From: Rubrivivax sp.
Lineage (GTDB): Bacteria > Pseudomonadota > Gammaproteobacteria > Burkholderiales > Burkholderiaceae_C
Reading direction: 5' to 3'
NCBI GenBank assembly: GCA_016790395.1
Contig: JAEUPH010000040.1
Span: forward strand, 1-48,938
DNA: 48,938 nt
In this document: one piece after another, positions 9,666 to 17,776 of the stretch
Layout: each line of letters opens with the position of its first letter
Position numbering within the stretch: the stretch's first letter is position 1
Translations under genes and position numbers: made by a program
Notes under the pieces: generated by a model
What the model was told of the DNA's origin: nothing
The model's input: only the letters and a program-made list of their open reading frames with translations
Database searches by the model: none

Positions 9666-11044
9666 CGCGAGGACAGGTCTTCCAGCAGCGCATGCCGCGC
9701 CGGGGCCGGCAGCAGGGCGCCCTGCGCGTCGGTGATGCCCACGCGGGCCAGCCAGGCCTCGAACTCCGGCGCATGCCGCAGGCCGAGCAGGCGGCGCAGC
9801 ACGGCGGCGTCGTGGAAGCTGGTGCTCTGGTAGTTCAGCATGATGTCGTCGGCCCCGGGCACGCCCATGATGAAGGTGACGCCGGCGGCGCCCAGCAGCG
9901 TCATCAGCGTGTCCATGTCGTCGGCGTCGGCCTCGGCGTGGTTGGTGTAGCAGATGTCGCAGCCCATGGGCAGGCCCAGCAGCTTGCCGCAGAAGTGGTC
10001 TTCCAGCCCGGCGCGCACGATCTGCCGGCCGTCGAACAGGTACTCGGGGCCGATGAAGCCGACCACGGTGTTCACCAGCAGCGGCGAGAAGGTCCGCGCC
10101 ACACCGTAGGCCCGGGCCTCCATCGTCTGCTGGTCCAGGCCGTGGTGGGCGCCCGCCGAGAGCGCCGAGCCCTGCCCCGTTTCGAAGTACATGACGTTCG
10201 CACCCACCGTGCCCCGACGCAGCGCAAGCGCCGCGTCGCGCGCTTCGCGCAGCAGTGTCAGCGTGATGCCGAAGCCGGCGTTGGCCTTCTCGCTGCCGGC
10301 GATGGACTGGAACACCAGGTCCACCGGCAGCCCGCCTTCCATCAGCCGCAGCGTGTTCGTCACGTGCGTCAGCACGCAGGCCTGGGTGGGGATGGCGTGG
10401 CGCTGGATGACGCCGTCCAGCAGGCGCAGCAGCGTGGCCATCCCGGCCAGGCTGTCGCTCGCGGGGTTGATGCCGATGACGGCATCGCCGCAGCCGTACA
10501 TCAGGCCGTCCAGGATGCTGGCGGCGATGCCGCGCGCGTCGTCCGTGGGGTGGTTGGGCTGCAGGCGCACCGCCAGCCGGCCCGGCAGGCCCAGGGTGTT
10601 GCGGAAGGCGGTGGTGACGCGGCACTTCGCCGCCACCAGCAGCAGGTCCTGCACACGCATGAGCTTGCTCACGGCGGCCGCCATCTCGGGCGTCAGGCCG
10701 GGCGCCAGCGCGGCCAGCGTGGCGCTGCCGGCGGCGTCGGAGAGCAGCCAGTCGCGGAAGGCGCCGACGGTGAGATGCGCCACCGGCGCGAAGGCCGCGG
10801 CGTCATGGCTGTCGACGATGAGCCGGGTGACCTCGTCGTCCTCGTAGGGCACCAGGGCTTCGTTCAGGAAGGTGGACAGCGGCAGGTCGGCCAGCGCCAG
10901 CCGGGCCGCCATGCGCTCCTCGGCGGTGGCGGCGGCCACGCCGGCCAGCTGGTCGCCCGAGCGCAGCGGCGTGGCGCGTGCGAGCAGCGACTTCAGGTCG
11001 TCGAAGCGCCAGACCCGGGCGCCGAGGGTGTGGGCGAAGCCCAT
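9662..11044 (-). CDS. eutB: ethanolamine ammonia-lyase large subunit
   Basis: EutB, 460 aa, is the TIM-barrel catalytic subunit of adenosylcobalamin-dependent ethanolamine ammonia-lyase. The length and motifs fit the family: GDQLAGVAA near the N-terminus, [49 protein letters not shown] and [21 protein letters not shown]. The acetaldehyde product would normally be oxidised to acetyl-CoA, but no aldehyde dehydrogenase gene is near. It heads the eutBC pair. The gap to the upstream lipoprotein gene (39 bases, same strand) leaves room for only a short leader, so that gene may be part of the same transcript. Confidence 0.96.
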   Translation of the reverse strand: MGFAHTLGARVWRFDDLKSLLARATPLRSGDQLAGVAAATAEERMAARLALADLPLSTFLNEALVPYEDDEVTRLIVDSHDAAAFAPVAHLTVGAFRDWLLSDAAGSATLAALAPGLTPEMAAAVSKLMRVQDLLLVAAKCRVTTAFRNTLGLPGRLAVRLQPNHPTDDARGIAASILDGLMYGCGDAVIGINPASDSLAGMATLLRLLDGVIQRHAIPTQACVLTHVTNTLRLMEGGLPVDLVFQSIAGSEKANAGFGITLTLLREARDAALALRRGTVGANVMYFETGQGSALSAGAHHGLDQQTMEARAYGVARTFSPLLVNTVVGFIGPEYLFDGRQIVRAGLEDHFCGKLLGLPMGCDICYTNHAEADADDMDTLMTLLGAAGVTFIMGVPGADDIMLNYQSTSFHDAAVLRRLLGLRHAPEFEAWLARVGITDAQGALLPAPARHALLEDLSSR

Positions 11045-11083
11045 GCCGGCCGCGCTAAGGCCCCGTGGCGCGACGCCCGCCGC

Positions 11084-11446
11084 TCACTGGCAGGTGCCTA
11101 CGGCCAGGACCGGCGGTGCGGTGGCCCCGAAGTCCATCGACAGGTTCCAGAACTTCGTCGCCGAGCCGCTGCCCTGCGCGTCCACCTGGGCCACGCGCGA
11201 GACGGAAGGCCCCAGCTTCTGCGTGACGCGCCAGCCGGTGCCCACCGGGGCCACGTCGATCACCAGCTCGGTGCCCACGGCGCGGATCTTGCGCCATTCG
11301 GCGGCGATGCAATCGGCCACCACGCGCGGCGCCTTGGCGCTCTGGTGGGTTTGCGACGGCGGGCCATCGAGCTTGTCGCGCTGCGGCAGCGACACACAAG
11401 CGCCCAGGGACAGAGCGGCGATCGCGGCCGCTGCCAGGGTCTTCAT
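11084..11446 (-). CDS. small lipoprotein, unknown function
   Basis: A 120-aa protein with a lipoprotein signal peptide: MKTLAAAAIAALSLGAC, lipobox LGAC with the lipidated cysteine at residue 17. The mature part has a DCIAAEWRKI motif and a predicted beta-rich C-terminal half. It probably attaches to the outer membrane. Start at ATG 11444-11446 puts the signal peptide first. It lies 39 bases upstream of eutB on the same strand, but nothing in it suggests a role in ethanolamine use. I do not recognise the family. Confidence 0.75.
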   Translation of the reverse strand: MKTLAAAAIAALSLGACVSLPQRDKLDGPPSQTHQSAKAPRVVADCIAAEWRKIRAVGTELVIDVAPVGTGWRVTQKLGPSVSRVAQVDAQGSGSATKFWNLSMDFGATAPPVLAVGTCQ

Positions 11447-11599
11447 CGGGTTCTCTCCTGTGTTTCGGGTGGGGTGGGCCGGCGCCTCGCGGCGACCGCC
11501 CGGAGAATGTATCCAGCGGCGAGCTGCCGGCAACATCCCCGGGGCGGGCGGCTTCTGTGGCCTAATCGCGGGCTTGCTTTCCCGAACGACGCGAATCCC

Positions 11600-11767
11600 A
11601 TGCCCAAGAAGATCCGTACCGAAGAAGACGCCCGCGCCACGCCGCGTCCGCCCGCGCCCAAGGGCGTGACCATCACCATCAGCCGCGGCCAGAAGCGCAG
11701 CCTGGAGCGCGGCGCCCACACGCACTACAAGAAGAACCCGGGCAAGCGTCCGAAGTCGGGCGGCTGA
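11600..11767 (+). CDS. small basic hypothetical protein
   Basis: A 55-aa protein beginning MPKKIRTEEDARATPRPP and ending in a strongly basic tail (HYKKNPGKRPKSGG). It is rich in K, R and P with no hydrophobic segment, so it is likely cytoplasmic and possibly nucleic-acid binding; that is inference from charge only. It diverges from the lipoprotein gene across a 153-base gap and sits 37 bases before the FAD-dehydrogenase gene on the same strand, so the two may share a transcript. No clear Shine-Dalgarno sequence precedes ATG 11600. Confidence 0.55.
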   Translation: MPKKIRTEEDARATPRPPAPKGVTITISRGQKRSLERGAHTHYKKNPGKRPKSGG

Positions 11768-11804
11768 CGCCCTGGGAGGCGGCGGCCCTGCCGCCGGGAG
11801 CCGC

Positions 11805-13466
11805 ATGCTCCGCATCACCGAACTCCGCCTCCCGCTGAACCACCCCGAGCCCGCGCTGCGGGCTGCCGTGCTGGCGCGCCTGGGCGTGCCCGACGCGGCG
11901 CTTGGCCACGTCCACGTCTTCCGCCGCGCCTGGGATGCGCGTCGCAAGAGCGCCATCGTGCTGATCTACACGCTGGACGTGGAGGTCGACGGTGAGGCCG
12001 AGCTGCTGGCGCGCTTCACGGGCGACCCGCACGTCCGCCCCGCGCCGGACACCCGCTACAAGTTCATCGGCCACGCGCCGGCCGACTTCGCCACGGCGGG
12101 CCGCCCGCGCCCGCTGGTCATCGGCTTCGGCCCCTGCGGCATCTTCGCGGCGCTGATCCTGGCGCAGATGGGCCTGCGCCCCATCGTGCTGGAACGCGGC
12201 AAGCCGGTGCGCGAACGCACCAAGGACACCTGGGGCCTGTGGCGCCAGGGCGTGCTGAACCCGGAGTCGAACGTGCAGTTCGGCGAAGGCGGCGCCGGCA
12301 CCTTCAGCGACGGCAAGCTCTGGAGCCAGATCAGCGATCCGCGCCACCTCACGCGCAAGGTGCTCACGGAGTTCGTGAAGGCGGGCGCGCCGGAAGAGAT
12401 CCTCTACGTCGCCAAGCCGCACATCGGCACCTTCCGGCTGGTGAGCATGGTGGAGAAGCTGCGCGCCGACATCGAGGCCCTGGGCGGCGAGATCCGCTTC
12501 CAGCAACAGGTGACCGACGTGCGCATCGAGGCCGGCGCGATCCGCGGCGTGACGCTGCACGACGGCACGCAGCTCGACGCCAGCCACGTGGTGCTGGCGC
12601 TGGGCCACAGCGCCCGCGACACCTTCGCGATGCTGCAGCGGCGCGGCGTGTTCCTGGAGCCCAAGCCCTTCTCGGTGGGCTTCCGCATCGAGCACCCGCA
12701 GGGCGTGATCGACCGCGCGCGCTTCGGGCCGAACGCGGGGAACCCGATCCTGGGCGCCGCCGACTACAAGCTGGTGCACCACGCCAGCAACGGCCGCGGC
12801 GTCTACAGCTTCTGCATGTGCCCGGGCGGCACGGTGGTGGCGGCCACGTCGGAAGCAGGCCGCGTGGTCACCAATGGCATGAGCCAGTACTCGCGCAACG
12901 AGCGCAACGCCAACGCCGGCATCGTGGTGGGCATCAACCCGGCCGACTACCGCCAGGACGGCCTGACGGAAGGCCCGGTGAACCCGCTGGACGGCGTGGC
13001 CTTCCAGCGTCTCTGGGAGAGCCGCGCCTTCGAGCTGGGCGGCGGCAACTACCACGCGCCGGGCCAGCTGGTGGGCGACTTCCTGAAGCGCCAGGCCAGC
13101 CGCGTGCTGGGCAGCGTGGAGCCTTCGTACAAGCCGGGCGTGCAGCTCACGAACCTGGCCGATGCGAAGAACCCCAGCCTGCCGCTCTTCGCGCTGGATG
13201 CCCTCCGCGAAGCCCTGCCCGCCTTCGAGCGACAGATTCCCGGCTTCGCCATGCGTGACGCCCTGCTCACCGGCGTGGAGACGCGCACCTCGTCGCCGCT
13301 GCGCATCACGCGCGGGCGCGACCTGCAGAGCCTGAACGTCAAGGGCCTGTTCCCGGCCGGCGAAGGCGCGGGCTACGCCGGCGGCATCATGTCCGCCGGC
13401 GTGGACGGCATCGAGGTGGCCGAGGCCGTCGGCCGCAGCCTGCTGGGCCTGCCGGCGACGGCCTGA
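11805..13466 (+). CDS. FAD-dependent dehydrogenase (COG2509-type)
   Basis: A 553-aa flavoprotein. An N-terminal domain of about 100 residues (RITELRLPLNHPE) precedes the Rossmann motif LVIGFGPCGIFAALILAQMG near residue 105, followed by an acidic/ERG adenine-binding turn (VLERGKPV). Further family features are NVQFGEGGAGTFSDGKL, HVVLALGHSARDTF, FSVGFRIEHPQ, CMCPGGTVVAATSE and the C-terminal FAD-binding GEGAGYAGGIMSAGVDG. The pattern matches the uncharacterised FAD-dependent dehydrogenase group annotated as NAD(P)/FAD-dependent oxidoreductase. The substrate is unknown. ATG 11805 gives the full N-terminal domain. It converges on the PepSY gene with 3 bases between the stops. Confidence 0.88.
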   Translation: MLRITELRLPLNHPEPALRAAVLARLGVPDAALGHVHVFRRAWDARRKSAIVLIYTLDVEVDGEAELLARFTGDPHVRPAPDTRYKFIGHAPADFATAGRPRPLVIGFGPCGIFAALILAQMGLRPIVLERGKPVRERTKDTWGLWRQGVLNPESNVQFGEGGAGTFSDGKLWSQISDPRHLTRKVLTEFVKAGAPEEILYVAKPHIGTFRLVSMVEKLRADIEALGGEIRFQQQVTDVRIEAGAIRGVTLHDGTQLDASHVVLALGHSARDTFAMLQRRGVFLEPKPFSVGFRIEHPQGVIDRARFGPNAGNPILGAADYKLVHHASNGRGVYSFCMCPGGTVVAATSEAGRVVTNGMSQYSRNERNANAGIVVGINPADYRQDGLTEGPVNPLDGVAFQRLWESRAFELGGGNYHAPGQLVGDFLKRQASRVLGSVEPSYKPGVQLTNLADAKNPSLPLFALDALREALPAFERQIPGFAMRDALLTGVETRTSSPLRITRGRDLQSLNVKGLFPAGEGAGYAGGIMSAGVDGIEVAEAVGRSLLGLPATA

Positions 13467-13469
13467 GCC

Positions 13470-14984
13470 TCATGCGCCGGCACGCTGGCGCCGCATGCGC
13501 CACTCGTGGCCCTTGCGCTGCAGCCGGCGCCAGCCCGTCACCACACCGGTCAGACTGAGCACCAGGCCCGCGACGCTGAAGCCCAGCATCCACAGGTCCC
13601 AGGCCGGCCGCGCCGCCAGCAGCTGCGGCAGGTCGAAGCTGTGCAGGAAGGCGAACAGCCAGCGGTCGACGCGGCGGTGCTGCGTGCTGACCTGCTGGAT
13701 GGCGCCGCTGCGTTCGTCGATCACCACCCAGGTGTCGTTGGGGTCGTCGAACTTCAGCCGCCAGGCCGGCAGCGGGCGCTCGTTGTGGCCGCCCATGGTG
13801 TGCGGCTCGCGGCTGTAGTACCAGCGGTCGTGCGCGGTGAGGCGCTCCTCGGCCACGATGCGGGCGCCGGGCATCAGCGCTTCGGCGGCGCGCGTCCAGC
13901 GCTCGGCCGGCAGGGCGCCGGTGTGCACGCTTTCGGCGTCCACCACCCACTGGCCGGCGACGCCGCGCGCCTGCACGTCGTGCACGCCGCCGACGCGCCG
14001 CCACACCAGTTCGCGCGGTGCGGCACCGGCGGCCTGCAGGCGGCGCAGCACGTCGGCCGCGGCGGGTGCCTTCGCCGGGTCCAGCGGGCCGCCGGCATAG
14101 GCGCCACGGTCGGGCTTGCGGCCCGGGGCGTCGAAGATCTTCCACGGGTTCATCGACATCAGCCCGCTGAACACCCAGGTCACGCACAGCAGGCCGCCGA
14201 CGAGGCCGAAGACGTGGTGCCAGCGCTCCATGAAACCGGTGTACGGCGTGCGACGCCCGCCCCGGTAGGCACCGCGGAAGCGCCAGCGCATGACGCCGAT
14301 GGCCATGCCGGCGATGGCGCCCACGGTGCCGGCGACGGACAGCCAGATCACGATGTCCGCCCACCAGGCGTCCACCACGCCGCCGCGGAACATGTACAGC
14401 CAGTGCAGCCAGGCGCCCAGCCAGCCCCAGCCGCGCTCGGTGCGTGTGGCGTCGCGCACCACCTCGCCGGTGCGCGAGCTGACGTAGAGCCAGCGCCCGG
14501 CCTCGTCGTCCACCGCCACGATGTGCAGCGGGCGGTGGGCGTCGAGCGCGCGCGAGTGCGTCCAGGCGTCCTCCTTCACGAGTTCCAGATGGCGGGCCGC
14601 ATGGCCGCCGGCGAAGTGGCGCGCGGCGGCCACGGCCTCTTCGTCGGCCAGCGCGGCGATGGGCAGGCCACTCACTGCTTCCACGGCCACCACGCGCTTG
14701 GGGCCGTCGCTGAACACGTAGCGCGGCCGGCCGGCCACGCTGGTGAGGCGCCAGCTCTCCGACGCGGCCTTCGTGCCCGCCAGGCCCGCGGCCTTCAGAG
14801 CCTGGTCCAGCGGCACGCAGCAGCCCGCCGCCGGCAGGGCCGGCAGGCCCTGCAGCCGTTCGGCCGGCGTGAGCTTGGGGTAGCCCACGTACAGCATCAC
14901 CATGCCCGAGAGGAACCAGGCCGCCATCACCACCGCCAGCGCGATGCCCAGCCAGCGGTGCACGAGGTAGAGCCAGCGTTTCAT
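13470..14984 (-). CDS. PepSY domain-containing inner-membrane protein
   Basis: A 504-aa membrane protein of the PepSY-associated TM family. The first helix (KRWLYLVHRWLGIALAVVMAAWFLSG, residues 2-27) carries the typical HRW...G motif. A large periplasmic part with PepSY modules follows, then more membrane helices near residues 205-245 and 260-290 and a C-terminal helix with LHSFDLPQL before it. Several members assist iron-siderophore or metal uptake, some by reducing chelated metal. It lies directly downstream of the TonB-dependent receptor, separated by the GC-rich repeat. Start at ATG 14984 (MKRWLYLVHRW); an in-frame start at 15020 lies inside the repeat and is unlikely. Confidence 0.88.
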   Translation of the reverse strand: MKRWLYLVHRWLGIALAVVMAAWFLSGMVMLYVGYPKLTPAERLQGLPALPAAGCCVPLDQALKAAGLAGTKAASESWRLTSVAGRPRYVFSDGPKRVVAVEAVSGLPIAALADEEAVAAARHFAGGHAARHLELVKEDAWTHSRALDAHRPLHIVAVDDEAGRWLYVSSRTGEVVRDATRTERGWGWLGAWLHWLYMFRGGVVDAWWADIVIWLSVAGTVGAIAGMAIGVMRWRFRGAYRGGRRTPYTGFMERWHHVFGLVGGLLCVTWVFSGLMSMNPWKIFDAPGRKPDRGAYAGGPLDPAKAPAAADVLRRLQAAGAAPRELVWRRVGGVHDVQARGVAGQWVVDAESVHTGALPAERWTRAAEALMPGARIVAEERLTAHDRWYYSREPHTMGGHNERPLPAWRLKFDDPNDTWVVIDERSGAIQQVSTQHRRVDRWLFAFLHSFDLPQLLAARPAWDLWMLGFSVAGLVLSLTGVVTGWRRLQRKGHEWRMRRQRAGA

Positions 14985-15000
14985 CGCGGCCCCCGTGGCG

Positions 15001-15064
15001 CACGGCCGCTCCGAAGCCACGGGGCGCCCCCGCGGGGGGCCGCGATCGAAGAGAGCTTGGGGGC
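15001..15064 (-). repeat. GC-rich intergenic repeat, copy B (receptor-PepSY gap)
   Basis: The second copy of the 64-base element at 8821-8884 (54 of 64 identical, ungapped). On the minus strand it starts GCCCCCAAGCTC 4 bases after the receptor stop codon and contains GCCCCC-CGC-GGGGGC. It ends 16 bases before the PepSY start codon. Both copies sit in the same context, after a stop codon and before the next gene on the minus strand. Confidence 0.75.
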
Positions 15065-15068
15065 CATG

Positions 15069-17231
15069 TCAGAACTTCAGGTCGGCGATGAGCTGCACCG
15101 TGCGCGGCGCGCCCAGCACCACCAGGTTGGACCCCACCGTCGCGGCATAGGCCTTGTCGGTGGCGTTGTCCACGCGCAGGCGCAGCAGCGCTTCGCGCGT
15201 CACCTGCCAGCTGGCGCCCAGGCCCAGCAGCTGGTAGCCGCGTTCCCAGGCGGTGTTGGCCGTGTTGGCGAAGCGGCGGCCCACCTGGCGCCAGTCGGCC
15301 TGCAGGGCCAGCGCCGGCAGCAGCTGCCAGCCGATCTGCGCCCCGGCCACCCAGCTCGGCGTGTTCGCCGGCCGGTTGCCGGCACGCGAGACCACCGTGG
15401 TGCCCACGGTCTCGAAGAAGTCGTCGAACCGGGCGTCGGTCCAGGCCAGCTGCACGGCGCCCTGCCAGGCCGCGGCGGGCTTCCAGCGCGCCGCGAACTC
15501 GATGCCGCGGCTGCCCTGCTGCCCCACGGGGATGACCCGCGTGCGGTCGTTCGGGTCGGTGATGGAGAGGTTCTTGCGCACGATGTCGTACAGCGCCACG
15601 CTGGCCTCGCCGCGCCGCTGGTCGAAGCTCAGCTTGCTGCCCAGCTCCCACTGGCGGCCCTTCGTGAGGTCGAAGTCGCGCAGCGCCGCGAAACCCGCCG
15701 TGGCCAGGATGCCCGAGGGCGGGTCGGCCGCCGTGCTGAACTGCGCATACACCTGCCACTGCGCGCTGAGCTCGTGCACCAGGCCCAGGCGGCCCGTGAC
15801 GGGGCGGTAGGACGTCTCGTACAGCGCCGGGTTGGTGGCCGTCACCGTGCGGTGGTTGCGCACGGCCAGCGCGATGCGGTCCACGCGCAGGCCGCTGGTC
15901 AGCGCCCAGCCTTCGGCCAGCACGGTGCGGTTCTCGGCGAACAGCGCCACCGTGTGCAGGCGGTTGGTGGCGCCGGGCGTGTAGGTCCGCGTGATGCCGG
16001 GCGTGGCGTAGAAGGTGGTCGGTGCGGGCGCGTAGGGGTCGGTGCGGTCGAAGGGCCCGGCCACGCTGAGCGGGTAGCGCGTCTGCTTGTTGAAGCTCCA
16101 GTCCCAGCCGAAGGCGAAGTCGCTGCGCTGACCGGCCAGCGTGCTGCGGTGGCTCAGCTCGCCGCGGCTGCCCCAGACGTCCTGGTTGTGCCGCTGCAGC
16201 AGCGCGCTGGAGCGCTCCACCTGCGTGTTGGCCGCCACCCAGGTGTAGACCTCGACGTTCTCGTAGTCGCGCAGGGCCTCGTAGTGGTAGAGCGTGTGCG
16301 TGGCCTGCGTGGCCGGTGCGATCTTCCAGTTCAGCAGCGAGCGCACCCACAGCACGTCCTGCTGGTACTTGCCGTCCACGACGTTGTAGTTCACGCCCAC
16401 GGTGCGCGGGTCGAAGCGCACCTCGCCCAGCACGGCGTTGTTGGCATCGCGCAGCAGCGGCGTGCCCCAGTAGGGCTGCGTCACCTTCTCGAACTGCTGC
16501 TCCACCGAAAGCGTGTGGCTCAGCACGGGCGCGAGCTCGGCGCGCCACGAGAGCCCCGCCTGCCAGCTCTTGCGGCCGTCGCCCATGGATTCGTGGGTGC
16601 CGGTGGTGGCGTTGAGGTCGGCGCGCAGCACCTGGCCGCCGAAGCTGCGCTGCAGGCTGGCGGCGGCCTGGCGCTGCGTGCCGGCGCCCAGGCGGAACTG
16701 CGTCAGGTCGCCCTGCGTGTCGGCGATCTTGGTGACGATGTTGATGGAGCCGCCCACGGCGCCGGAGCCGTGCAGGAAGCTGGAGGGGCCACCGATGGCC
16801 TCCACGCGGTCCACCAGCCAGGCGTCCACGGCGCGCGCCGAGATGGCGTCGTACTGCACCGTGATGCCGTTGTAGAGCTGCGCCAGGCTGCTGGCGCCGA
16901 AGCCGCGGTAGAAGGCCGAACCCGCGCCTCCGGGCTGGTGCGAGAAGCTCACGCCGGGGATGGCCTTGAGGATGGCCTGCGTGTCCAGCGCGCCCAGGGC
17001 GTCGATGTCGGCGCGGTCGACCACCGTCACGGTGGCCGGCGTTTCGCGCGCCGTGATGCCCAGGCGCGAGGCCGTGGTGGCGGGGGCGTCCAGCTTCAGC
17101 GGCAGGCTGCCGGTGATCTCGACACGCTGGGGTGCGGTGGATGTCTGGGCTTGGGACGGCGCAATGCCGGACAGCGCGGCCAGCGAAGCAGCCGCCAGGG
17201 GGCGAAGGACGAAGCTCATGGTCGATTCCAT
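15069..17231 (-). CDS. TonB-dependent outer-membrane receptor
   Basis: A 720-aa receptor. The signal peptide (MSFVLRPLAAASLAALSGIAPSQAQ) precedes a TonB-box-like RVEITGS, a plug domain with TPATVTVVDRADIDALGA, GVSFSHQPGGAGSAFYRGF and VEAIGGPSSFLHGSGAVGGSINIVTK, and a 22-strand-type barrel ending in aromatic F (LIADLKF). The plug motifs are those of the siderophore-receptor group. The neighbours, a DUF2946 protein upstream and a PepSY protein downstream, also fit copper or other metal uptake, so the substrate is open. ATG 17231 is used; a second ATG 4 codons later (17219) is equally possible. No Fur-box-like sequence is visible in the 118-base upstream gap. Confidence 0.92.
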   Translation of the reverse strand: MESTMSFVLRPLAAASLAALSGIAPSQAQTSTAPQRVEITGSLPLKLDAPATTASRLGITARETPATVTVVDRADIDALGALDTQAILKAIPGVSFSHQPGGAGSAFYRGFGASSLAQLYNGITVQYDAISARAVDAWLVDRVEAIGGPSSFLHGSGAVGGSINIVTKIADTQGDLTQFRLGAGTQRQAAASLQRSFGGQVLRADLNATTGTHESMGDGRKSWQAGLSWRAELAPVLSHTLSVEQQFEKVTQPYWGTPLLRDANNAVLGEVRFDPRTVGVNYNVVDGKYQQDVLWVRSLLNWKIAPATQATHTLYHYEALRDYENVEVYTWVAANTQVERSSALLQRHNQDVWGSRGELSHRSTLAGQRSDFAFGWDWSFNKQTRYPLSVAGPFDRTDPYAPAPTTFYATPGITRTYTPGATNRLHTVALFAENRTVLAEGWALTSGLRVDRIALAVRNHRTVTATNPALYETSYRPVTGRLGLVHELSAQWQVYAQFSTAADPPSGILATAGFAALRDFDLTKGRQWELGSKLSFDQRRGEASVALYDIVRKNLSITDPNDRTRVIPVGQQGSRGIEFAARWKPAAAWQGAVQLAWTDARFDDFFETVGTTVVSRAGNRPANTPSWVAGAQIGWQLLPALALQADWRQVGRRFANTANTAWERGYQLLGLGASWQVTREALLRLRVDNATDKAYAATVGSNLVVLGAPRTVQLIADLKF

Positions 17232-17301
17232 TGCGCGATGCGCAAGCCGCTGCCCGCCCGGCGTGCGGGCGTTTCGGCAGCAAAGGAGGGGGTACGACGC
17301 C

Positions 17302-17332
17302 CCCCGCGGCCGCGCTCAGGCAGCGGCCGGGG
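17302..17332 (-). terminator. GC-rich hairpin between DUF2946 gene and TonB receptor
   Basis: CGGCCGC (17307-17313) and GCGGCCG (17323-17329) pair with a 9-base loop, and flanking CCCC/GGGG can extend the stem across a small bulge. An alternative GGGGG/CCCCC stem overlaps it at about 17289-17305. This sits between two genes of a likely operon, so it may attenuate or process the transcript. The function is inferred only. Confidence 0.35.
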
Positions 17333-17349
17333 ACGTCAACGCGGGCGGT

Positions 17350-17736
17350 TCAGGGGGCCGCGGGCGGGGCGCGCGGCTGCGCGCTGCGCCACGCGAAAAG
17401 CGGGCGCGGCGACAGCAGGAACAGGCGCGGTGGAGCGTCGGTGGCAACGCGCGGCGTGAGGGCCGCGGCATGGCCCGGCAGGGGTGCAGCGCCGTCCCCG
17501 GCGCCGAACATGCAGAACGGGCAGTGGTCCATCGAGGCGGAAGCCAGCGGCGCCGTGTCACCCCGTTCTTCCAGCGACACCAGTCGCGCGCCCTGTGCCG
17601 TGCAGATCTCGCCCCAGCGGCCCTCGCCCGCCGCAAAGGCCAGCGCGCGCGAGACCGAAGGTGCGAGCGCCAGCATCCCGATCGCGAACAGCGCGATCCA
17701 GGCAAAGCGATGCCGGTGACGGTGGAACCCGAGCAC
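17350..17736 (-). CDS. DUF2946 family protein
   Basis: A 128-aa secreted or membrane-anchored protein of the DUF2946 family. An N-terminal HRHRHRF stretch precedes a hydrophobic signal segment (AWIALFAIGMLALAPSVSRALA). Then come the two family hallmarks, CTAQGAR and HCPFC, which supply Cys/His residues able to bind metal. The family often sits beside TonB receptors for copper and PepSY proteins, exactly as here: receptor and PepSY genes follow on the same strand. Start codon is GTG 17736, chosen because it places the signal segment properly; no strong ribosome site is visible. A second DUF2946 gene lies at 33.1 kb. Confidence 0.85.
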   Translation of the reverse strand: MLGFHRHRHRFAWIALFAIGMLALAPSVSRALAFAAGEGRWGEICTAQGARLVSLEERGDTAPLASASMDHCPFCMFGAGDGAAPLPGHAAALTPRVATDAPPRLFLLSPRPLFAWRSAQPRAPPAAP

Positions 17737-17776
17737 GCGCCGAGTCTAGCAACCGCAGCTGACGCGGCCGGCTTGG

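Noticed and set aside
8886..11446. Ethanolamine microcompartment locus
   Set aside because: Only eutB and eutC are present; no shell, reactivase, aldehyde dehydrogenase or permease genes are near, so it is a simple lyase pair.
17232..17349. Fur box or cobalamin riboswitch upstream of the TonB receptor
   Set aside because: The 118-base gap has no AT-rich Fur-like dyad and is too short for a cobalamin riboswitch; only GC hairpins are seen.
13506..17459. A very long open frame (over 1300 codons) on the plus strand antisense to the PepSY and receptor genes
   Set aside because: Its translation is dominated by R, A, G, H and Q and shows no motifs; it is an artefact of high GC and the real genes on the other strand are unambiguous.
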